Assembly (NCBI GenBank): GCA_021203245.1
Contig: JAJQBO010000033.1
Span: 1 to 34,532 of the forward strand
Reading direction: 5' to 3'
DNA from: Planctomycetaceae bacterium
GTDB lineage: Bacteria; Planctomycetota; SZUA-567
DNA: 34,532 nucleotides
Shown: positions 7,321 through 12,957 of the stretch, piece by piece
Numbering within the stretch: the stretch's first letter is position 1
Layout of the letters: each line of letters opens with the position of its first letter
The notes under the pieces: generated by a model
What the model saw: the letters and a program-made list of their open reading frames with translations, nothing else
What the model was told of the DNA's origin: nothing
Database searches by the model: none
Position numbers and translations under genes: made by a program

Positions 7321-8159
7321 CAGCCGACCCTCCTGCCGGTGAGGGAGAGGAAGGCGTCCTCGAGGTTGATCCGCCGCAGGGTGGCTTCGCCCGGCTGGGC
7401 GGCAAGGAAGCGGTTGGCCGCGTCGCGGTCGGGGAAATAGGTCGTCTGGATGGCGTCGTCGCCGGTGCGGTCCACCGCCCATTGGCCCAGGCGTTCGATC
7501 AGATCGCGGGGCGTTCCCTCTGTCGCCAGCCTGCCTGCGTTCAGAAAGCCGACCCGGTCGGCGAGAAATTCGGCTTCTTCGATATAGTGGGTGGTCAGGA
7601 CCACGGTGACGCCGTCCCGGCGGATTTTTTTGACCAGGTGCCAGATGCGGCGGCGGATAGCCGGGTCGAGGCCCACCGTCGGCTCGTCCAGAAACACCAG
7701 GAGCGGCTGGTGCAGGAGGGCGCGGGCCAGCATGAGGCGGCGCTTCATGCCGCCCGAAAGCGTCTTGACCGGCGCGTCGGCGCGGTCTGCCAGCTCGACA
7801 TAGTCGAGTAGTTCGGCGGTGCGGCGCAGTCGATCCGCCTTCGTCATGCGGTAGAGGCGGCCGTGGAAATCGAGGTTTTGCCGGAGGGTCAACTCGCCGT
7901 CCAGGTTGATGCTCTGGGGCGCGAGGCCGCACAAACGTTTGGCTTCGACCGGGTGGCGGGCGACGTCCAGGCCGGCGATGGACGCGACGCCGCCGCTCAG
8001 CCGGGTCAGGCCGGTGAGGATACGGATGGCGGTGGTTTTGCCCGCGCCGTTGGGGCCGAGGAGGGCGTACAATTCGCCCTGCCGCACCGACAGATCGAGG
8101 CTGTCGAGGGCGCGCACCGCACCGTATTGTTTGACCGCAGCCTGGAGCGTAACCATCAT
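7320..8159 (-). CDS. ABC-2 type transporter ATP-binding protein (DrrA/CcmA-like)
   Basis: This is the ATPase of the exporter, 279 residues. It shows Walker A GPNGAGKTT, signature LSGGMKRR, Walker B LVFLDEPTVGLD and the switch region TTHYIEEAE. A short C-terminal domain after the nucleotide-binding fold is typical of DrrA-like proteins. The frame is open far upstream, but the ATG at 8159 (MMVTLQ) begins the homology and sits about 30 nt after a strong promoter, with GAGGA upstream. It is transcribed divergently from the BtuC-like permease, and the two promoters overlap. Confidence 0.92.
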   Translation of the reverse strand: MMVTLQAAVKQYGAVRALDSLDLSVRQGELYALLGPNGAGKTTAIRILTGLTRLSGGVASIAGLDVARHPVEAKRLCGLAPQSINLDGELTLRQNLDFHGRLYRMTKADRLRRTAELLDYVELADRADAPVKTLSGGMKRRLMLARALLHQPLLVFLDEPTVGLDPAIRRRIWHLVKKIRRDGVTVVLTTHYIEEAEFLADRVGFLNAGRLATEGTPRDLIERLGQWAVDRTGDDAIQTTYFPDRDAANRFLAAQPGEATLRRINLEDAFLSLTGRRVG

Positions 8160-8197
8160 ATCAATCGAATCCTCGAAGACAAAACGCCGAAGGGCGG

Positions 8198-8226
8198 AGT
8201 CTACGGGATTTCCACCCTCTTGACAA
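8198..8226 (-). promoter_or_regulatory. Promoter of the ABC-2 exporter operon
   Basis: Minus-strand TTGTCA (8221-8226) and TAGACT (8198-8203) have a 17-bp spacer. The leader to the ATPase ATG is about 30 nt. The -35 hexamer shares five bases with the -35 of the divergent plus-strand promoter. Confidence 0.6.
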
Positions 8227-8249
8227 GACACCGCCGGAACGCGTATCCT
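8220..8249 (+). promoter_or_regulatory. Promoter of the BtuC-like permease gene
   Basis: Consensus TTGACA (8220-8225) and TATCCT (8244-8249) are separated by 18 bp. The ATG at 8275 follows about 20 nt after the expected start. The heptamer TTGACAA serves both divergent promoters as -35, so one bound polymerase should exclude the other. Confidence 0.6.
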
Positions 8250-8274
8250 CACCGATTTCCGGCAAAGGCCTGCC

Positions 8275-9348
8275 ATGCCCCCACGCGACGACCCCGTCTC
8301 CCACCCGAACCGCCTGTCCCCGTGGCTGGTCGGCCTCGTCGGTGCGGCCTTCCTGGCCGTCCTCGCCGCCGTGTCCCTGGGGAGCGGCGCTGTCGCCTTT
8401 CCCCTCGGTGAAATCCTCGACATTCTCCAGGCGGTCGCGCTCGGGGACGGCGACACGCTGCCCGCCAACCGGGTGATGATCCTCTGGGACGTCCGCCTGC
8501 CGCGTATCATTACCGCCGCCGTCGCCGGAGCCGCCCTCGGGGTCTCGGGGGCGGTGTTCCAGGGGCTCCTTCTGAATCCCCTCGCCGATCCCTATACCCT
8601 CGGCGTGTCGTCCGGCTCCACCCTGGGTGCCGGGCTGGTCATCGTCATGTCGTTGTTCCGGCCCGACCTCCCGTGGCTGGCCGGGCCGTACGCGCTGACC
8701 GGCGGGGCCTTTGTCGCGGCGTGCCTCACCCTCGCCGCCGTCATCGCCCTGGCCCGCGACGCCGACAACCACCTGTCGCCGACCAGCCTCATCCTTGCCG
8801 GGGTGGTCTTGTCGGCAATTCTTTCGGCCGCCCTGTCGTTTCTCAAATACCTCGCCGGGGACCAGGTCGGGTCGATAATCTTCTGGCTGCTCGGTTCCTT
8901 TCAGGCCCGGACCTGGACCGACGCCGCCGCCGTCCTCGTCTTTTTCCTGCCCGCGTTCGCGGTGGCGTTGTGGTCGGCGGTGGATTTAAACATCATGTCG
9001 ATGGGGGTGCGGTCGGCCCGGACGCTGGGCGTCGATACCCGCCGGGTCCGTTTCCTCCTCCTCGCCGCAGCGTCCCTCGCCGCCGCCGCCGCCGTGTCGG
9101 TGGCCGGGGTCATTGGCTTTGTCGGCCTTATCGTCCCGCACCTGGCGCAGCTCCTGACCGGCCCTGATCACCGCTCGCTCATTCCATTGTCGGCGATCGG
9201 CGGGGCCATGCTCCTGTCCGCCGCCGACGCGCTGGTGCGGGTCGTCCTGCCGGGGGAAATACCGGTGGGGGTGCTGACCGCGCTCCTCGCCGGACCGGCG
9301 TTCCTGCTTATTTTCCGCCGGAAAATGCGGGGGACTCTCCATGACTGA
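8275..9348 (+). CDS. btuC: FecCD/BtuC-family ABC transporter permease
   Basis: This inner-membrane permease of the type II importer family (cobalamin, siderophore, haem) has 357 residues and about ten hydrophobic segments. Family motifs visible are RLPRIITAAVAGAALGVSG, LLNPLADPYTLGVSSGSTLG, RTLGVDTRRVR and VAGVIGFVGLIVPH. The C-terminal LPGEIPVGVLTALLAGPAF segment is also typical. The stop overlaps the ATG of the ATPase gene. A cobalamin riboswitch, CbiK and a BtuF-like protein lie downstream, so a corrinoid or its precursor is the likely cargo. The family also includes iron-siderophore permeases, and the permease itself is not preceded by the riboswitch. Confidence 0.9.
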   Translation: MPPRDDPVSHPNRLSPWLVGLVGAAFLAVLAAVSLGSGAVAFPLGEILDILQAVALGDGDTLPANRVMILWDVRLPRIITAAVAGAALGVSGAVFQGLLLNPLADPYTLGVSSGSTLGAGLVIVMSLFRPDLPWLAGPYALTGGAFVAACLTLAAVIALARDADNHLSPTSLILAGVVLSAILSAALSFLKYLAGDQVGSIIFWLLGSFQARTWTDAAAVLVFFLPAFAVALWSAVDLNIMSMGVRSARTLGVDTRRVRFLLLAAASLAAAAAVSVAGVIGFVGLIVPHLAQLLTGPDHRSLIPLSAIGGAMLLSAADALVRVVLPGEIPVGVLTALLAGPAFLLIFRRKMRGTLHD

Positions 9349-10134
9349 CCTGGGAGAAAACCGCCTCCGCGTGAAAACCGTCTGTTTCTCCCACGCCAGC
9401 AGGTGTTGCGGGGCGTGGATCTCGACCTGCGGCCGGGGCGGCACTATATCCTCGCCGGGCCGAACGGCGCGGGCAAAAGCACCCTCCTCGATATCCTCGC
9501 CGGACTCCGCCGTCCCGCCTCGGGCGAGGTGACGCTGGACGGGCGAATCCTTCCCGAGTACGACCCGCCCGAGCTGGCGCGCCGCCTCGCCCTCGCGCCG
9601 CAGGAGTACAACCTGAACTTCGCCTTCACGGTGCGGGAAATCGCCGCCATGGGGCGGCGTCCCTACCTTGGCCGCTGGGGCGTGCTGGGCGAGGACGACC
9701 GCCGCGCCGTGGACGACGCCCTCGCCTGCCTGCATCTGGGCGACCTCGCCGCCAAGCCGGTGACGGCCTTGTCGGGCGGCGAACGGCGGCGGGTGGTGGT
9801 GGCGCGGGCGTTGGCGCAGGCGACGCCGGTTCTCCTCCTCGATGAACCGGTGGCCGGCCTCGACATCGCCCAGGCGCTGGCGGTGATGTCGCTGGCCAAA
9901 CGGTTGGCCGAAGCGGGACGGCTGGTCCTCACCGTCAGCCACGACCTCACCCTCGCCGCCGCCTACGGCCACGAATTGATCTTTCTGAAGCGCGGGGAAA
10001 TTGTCGCCGCAGGGCCGGTGGCAACGGTATTTACCGACCGCGTGCTGGAGGAGGTGTATGAGACGCCGGCGGCGGTTCGCTTCGACGAATTTTCCGGCAG
10101 CTTGTCGGCGACGTTTCGGCCTCAAGCGTTTTAA
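9341..10134 (+). CDS. btuD: BtuD-like ABC transporter ATPase, reading frame broken near the start
   Basis: This is the ATPase partner of the upstream permease. The ATG at 9341 (MTDLGENRLRVKTVCFS) overlaps the permease stop as expected, but that frame ends at 9532. The conserved domain (VLRGVDLDLRPG, Walker A GPNGAGKST, LSGGERRR, VLLLDEPVAGLD, SHD) continues in another frame to 10134. Adding one C to the CCC run at 9390-9392 would join the halves as FSPRQQVLRGVDL, a normal ABC N-terminus. So there is a one-base deletion near 9390-9400, either an assembly error or real. Alternatively, translation could restart at GTG 9403, giving a protein that lacks the first beta strands and the aromatic A-loop. 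All catalytic motifs downstream are intact. Confidence 0.85.
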
Positions 10135-10194
10135 AGTGAATGTGAACCTTCCTCCACGGCTGTCCAAAACAATTTCGTAGCAGAGATAAGCACG

Positions 10195-10253
10195 CCTGCC
10201 CCGGCACAACTTCCCGTTTCTCGCCCGGTTCACTGTTCTCCCGCCGGGGTGAC
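10195..10253 (-). repeat. 59-bp REP-like element, copy C1
   Basis: It begins CCTGCCCCGGCACAAC and ends CGCCGGGGTGAC. It belongs to a subfamily with CCGGCACAAC instead of CCGGCCGAAC at one end. It is an inverted repeat with copy C2 across a 72-bp centre. GTTTGGGGGAGG follows its GTGAC end, as it does at copy D2. The gap 10135-10886 holds this pair, a promoter, the cobalamin riboswitch and its terminator. Confidence 0.7.
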
Positions 10254-10325
10254 GTTTGGGGGAGGCGTATCGTTTTATGGGCAAGACGCGTCTTCGCGCC
10301 AGTATCGGCGCGCTATCCCCTAAAC

Positions 10326-10385
10326 GTCACACCCGGCGTCTGAACGATGAACCGGGAGAAAGACGGGAGGTTGTGCCGGGGCAAG
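10326..10385 (+). repeat. REP-like element, copy C2
   Basis: It begins GTCACACCCGGCG and ends GTGCCGGGGCAAG. Its reverse complement matches copy C1 closely along most of its length, including CCCGGTTCA in the middle. In this pair the GTCAC ends face inward, whereas in pairs A and D they face outward. The right end also supplies TTGTGC, which with TATAGT (10393-10398) makes a possible promoter at 16-bp spacing. Confidence 0.7.
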
Positions 10386-10510
10386 ACACCCCTATAGTGG
10401 CTATGGGCTTACCGTTATACTCGCCCGGCGATCCTGTTTTGGACAAGAGTACAAACTGAAAACGCAGGAAGGAACCAATCACCATGTAAAAAGCGCTCGA
10501 TAAAACTTCC

Positions 10511-10539
10511 TTGACCGGCTTTGCGTTTTTGGCTAGGTT
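10511..10539 (+). promoter_or_regulatory. Likely promoter of the riboswitch-cbiK transcript
   Basis: TTGACC (10511-10516) and TAGGTT (10534-10539) are 17 bp apart. Transcription would begin near 10546, right where the riboswitch aptamer starts. A second candidate is TTGTGC/TATAGT at 10371-10398 inside the REP-like element. Confidence 0.5.
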
Positions 10540-10544
10540 TGGAA

Positions 10545-10720
10545 GCGGTTCGAACGGCGCAGTACACGCTTAATAGGGAAGGCGGTGCAAATCCGCCACG
10601 GAGCCGCCGCTGTAACCGGGGAGCGCGTTTTCTGGGTGCGAAACCAGTCACTGCCTGCACGAACGGGGTGGGAAGACGAAAACGACCGCGACGATCCGGA
10701 AGTCAGAAGACCTGCCACGA
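10545..10720 (+). promoter_or_regulatory. Cobalamin (adenosylcobalamin-type) riboswitch
   Basis: The aptamer is recognisable from conserved blocks. These are AATAGGGAAGGCGGTGCAAA, the following core CCGCCACGGAGCCGCCGCTG then TAACCGGGG, and the downstream GGTGGGAAGACG stretch. The B12 box GAAGTCAGAAGACCTGCC is at 10699-10716. It lies in the 5' leader of cbiK and the BtuF-like gene and should switch them off when cobalamin is plentiful. A hairpin with a U-tract follows at 10825-10863, so control is probably by transcription termination. Confidence 0.93.
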
Positions 10721-10824
10721 ACCCAAACCGTCGCTGTTCCCGCACGCAGGCGAGCGTGCCGGAAAATGCCGCCCGGCGCGGCCTGTCGATGACAATCCAG
10801 TCGAGACGCATCAAAACGGCAATG

Positions 10825-10863
10825 CGGCTCCATCCATATGAATGGGTGGAGCCGTTTCTTTTT
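10825..10863 (+). terminator. Riboswitch-controlled intrinsic terminator
   Basis: CGGCTCCATCCAT (10825-10837) pairs with 10842-10854 (13 bp with one G-U) around an ATGA loop, then TTTCTTTTT. AAACGGC at 10814-10820 is complementary to GCCGTTT at 10851-10857 and could form a competing antiterminator pairing. The ribosome site of cbiK (GGGGAGG, just before 10887) lies beyond the terminator. Confidence 0.8.
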
Positions 10864-10886
10864 GACTCAGGCAATGGGGAGGTTTT

Positions 10887-11870
10887 ATGAACAGAATGCT
10901 CGTGTGCGCCGCGATGCTCGCGGTACTGGGAAGCGCCCTGCAGGTCGCGGCCGCCTACGACCGTCCAGACCGCAAGCCGGCCATCGTCCTCGCCGCCTTC
11001 GGCACTACCGAAGTCGGCGCGGTGAAATCCATCCTCAACATCAAGAACCGCGTCGAAGCAGCCTTCCCCGACTACGACGTGCGCCTCGCGTTCACATCCA
11101 ACATCATCCGGGGCATTTGGCACGAGCGCGCCCGGGACGCCGCCTTCCAGGCGGAAAATCCGGGCATTCCGGCCGAAGTCTACTGCGTCGGCAACGTTCT
11201 TTCAACCCTGGCGCGTTTGCAGGAAGACGGCGGCCGGTTGATCCTCGTCCAGTCGCTGCACGTCACCGACGGCGAAGAGTACAACGACCTCGCCAGCCTT
11301 GTCGCCACCCTTGGCGGCTACAAGACGGCAAAGGCCGCCCGCCAGCCCTTCCCGTGGATCGGCGTCGGCGAGCCCGCCCTCGGCGTCGGCGACGGCCAGG
11401 ACGCCTATCTGAACCGCGCCGCCCAGGCCCTGACGCCGCTGATGGACAAGGCTAAATCGGCAAACGCCGCCCTGGTCCTCATGGCCCACGGCAACGAGCA
11501 CCTCAACCAGGCCGTGTTCGGCAAACTGGAAACGACCCTTCGCAAACACTATCCCGCCACCTCTATCGGCACGGTCGAAGCCGCGCCCCTCGGCGAGGAT
11601 GTGGTCGAGGCCCTGCGCGCCGACGCGGACGCGCCCCGTAGGGTCCTGCTTGCCCCCATGATGGTTGTCGCGGGCGACCATACCCTGAACGACATGGCCG
11701 GCGACGATGACGACAGTTGGGCCAGCCTGTTCAGGGCCGCCGGCTTCGAAGTCGACTGCCACCTCGAAGGCCTCGGCTCCAACGACAACTGGGCCGACAT
11801 CTATATCGAACACCTGAAGGCGCTGGAAATGCAGGTCCAGGCGCAAAAATCGGCGGACGAGGGCAAATAG
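10887..11870 (+). CDS. cbiK: Secreted sirohydrochlorin cobaltochelatase (CbiK, periplasmic type)
   Basis: CbiK inserts cobalt into sirohydrochlorin early in the anaerobic cobalamin pathway. The 327-residue product has a clear signal peptide (residues 1-23, ending VAAA), so it should act in the periplasm like the CbiKP form known from Desulfovibrio. Likely metal ligands are H201 in MAHGNEH, E231 in TVEA and H265 in AGDHTLNDMAG. Their spacing fits the His/Glu/His set of the family. It starts with ATG after GGGGAGG and is under the cobalamin riboswitch. It is followed after 2 bp by a binding-protein gene. A periplasmic chelatase cannot readily serve the cytoplasmic pathway, so it may act on an exported or scavenged tetrapyrrole, or bind metal or haem. 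That is inference. Confidence 0.9.
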   Translation: MNRMLVCAAMLAVLGSALQVAAAYDRPDRKPAIVLAAFGTTEVGAVKSILNIKNRVEAAFPDYDVRLAFTSNIIRGIWHERARDAAFQAENPGIPAEVYCVGNVLSTLARLQEDGGRLILVQSLHVTDGEEYNDLASLVATLGGYKTAKAARQPFPWIGVGEPALGVGDGQDAYLNRAAQALTPLMDKAKSANAALVLMAHGNEHLNQAVFGKLETTLRKHYPATSIGTVEAAPLGEDVVEALRADADAPRRVLLAPMMVVAGDHTLNDMAGDDDDSWASLFRAAGFEVDCHLEGLGSNDNWADIYIEHLKALEMQVQAQKSADEGK

Positions 11871-11872
11871 CT

Positions 11873-12739
11873 ATGCGCGTTGTGTTCGCCCTCCTCGTTG
11901 CGGTCACGCTGTGCTCCACCGCCGGGGCGGAAGATTCCTCTTCCGCCCCGCGCATCATCAGCCTCTACGCCGCCCACACGGAAATCCTCCTGCGCCTCGG
12001 CGCGCGAGACGCCATCGTCGGCGTGTCGCGGCAGGAGAGTTATTCGGGGCCGGAGACGGCGGGATGGAATCCGCCCGTCTTTTCCGCCCGCGACGATAGC
12101 GAACGCTTTATCGCCGCCGCCCCGGATATCGTCCTGGCCAGGCCGCAGCATGTCGCCGACGGCAGACTCCGCCGCGTCCTCGAGACGGCGGGCATCCGGG
12201 TCATCGCCCTGCAGGTCACCCGTGCCGGCGACCTCTACGACTATTGGCGCGAACTCGGGCGGCTGGTCGGGCGCGAGGCCGAAGCCGAGGCGATGATCGC
12301 CTCGTTCGACGCCGAGGCGAACCGCTACCGCCGGGCCGCCCGCCGACGGGACAATCCGCCCGGCGTGTTCCTCGAATCGATTCACCGCGAGGTTAAAACC
12401 TTTACCCCCGACTCCCTGCCGGCCTGGGTCGTTGAATCGGGCGGCGGCCGCAACGTGGCCGATGACGCCGAGGCCGCGTCGCCTGGGGTGATTATCGCCG
12501 AGTACGGGTTGGAGCGGTTGCTCGCGAAGGCGGACGAGGTCGTCCTCTTTATTTCGCAGAGCGGCGCGATGAACCGGACGCCGTTGGAAACGGTGCTGGC
12601 GCGGGAGGTCTACTCGCCCCTTGCCGCGTTCCGGAACGGCAGGGTGTACAAGATTCCCGAAGCGTTTATCGCCAGGCCGACGCCGAGTTTGCTCGAAGGG
12701 GTGCGCATGGTGGCGGCATGGACCGGGTTGGAACCGTAG
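11873..12739 (+). CDS. btuF: Periplasmic cobalamin/metal-tetrapyrrole binding protein (BtuF-like)
   Basis: This periplasmic binding protein of the helical-backbone (BtuF/FhuD) class has 288 residues and a signal peptide of about 19 residues ending STAGA. Family signatures are PRIISLYAAHTEILLRLGA, DAIVGVS, AAPDIVLARPQ and a late RVYKIPEAF segment. The ATG at 11873 lies 2 bp after the cbiK stop, so the two share the riboswitch transcript. The frame is open upstream inside cbiK, but homology and signal peptide begin here. It would deliver ligand to the BtuC/BtuD-like transporter upstream. Cobalamin is favoured by the riboswitch. A cobalt-tetrapyrrole made by the secreted CbiK is an alternative. 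Confidence 0.85.
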   Translation: MRVVFALLVAVTLCSTAGAEDSSSAPRIISLYAAHTEILLRLGARDAIVGVSRQESYSGPETAGWNPPVFSARDDSERFIAAAPDIVLARPQHVADGRLRRVLETAGIRVIALQVTRAGDLYDYWRELGRLVGREAEAEAMIASFDAEANRYRRAARRRDNPPGVFLESIHREVKTFTPDSLPAWVVESGGGRNVADDAEAASPGVIIAEYGLERLLAKADEVVLFISQSGAMNRTPLETVLAREVYSPLAAFRNGRVYKIPEAFIARPTPSLLEGVRMVAAWTGLEP

Positions 12740-12821
12740 CGGCGGGCTGGGGGTGCGCTTTGACGAATATGTGACGGAAGCAAATGGTCGATTGAGTTCG
12801 ATGCCTTCGCTGGGTACCCCA

Positions 12822-12880
12822 TGGACCCCGGCCGAACCGCCCGCTCCCTCCGCTGGTCGACGTCCGCACGCCGGGGTGAC
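12822..12880 (-). repeat. 59-bp REP-like element, single copy B
   Basis: It begins TGGACCCCGGCCGAACC and ends CGCCGGGGTGAC. It is the same length as A1/A2 and close to A1 throughout, including the GTCGAC region. It lies between the convergent btuF-like and pcrA genes, with no inverted partner nearby. Flanks on both sides (a GTTCGATGC-like stretch to the left, GGTTGGGGGAGG to the right) also resemble other copies. Confidence 0.75.
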
Positions 12881-12918
12881 GGTTGGGGGAGGTGGGGCAC
12901 AAGCCTTTGTCTTCCGTT

Positions 12919-12942
12919 TTCTCCCTCGAGGGAGAGGGAGAA
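12919..12942. repeat. CTCCCTC/GAGGGAG palindrome between convergent genes
   Basis: TTCTCCCTC pairs with GAGGGAGAA around a short centre. It is a shorter relative of the palindrome at 17503-17535. It sits just past the pcrA stop (minus strand), after the REP-like copy at 12822-12880, so this 218-bp gap consists largely of repeats. Confidence 0.45.
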
Positions 12943-12957
12943 TGGACGGTACGGTCG

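Noticed and set aside
9383-9405. Programmed ribosomal frameshift in the BtuD-like gene
   Set aside because: There is no typical slippery heptamer or following structure, and the family does not use recoding. A one-base deletion is simpler.
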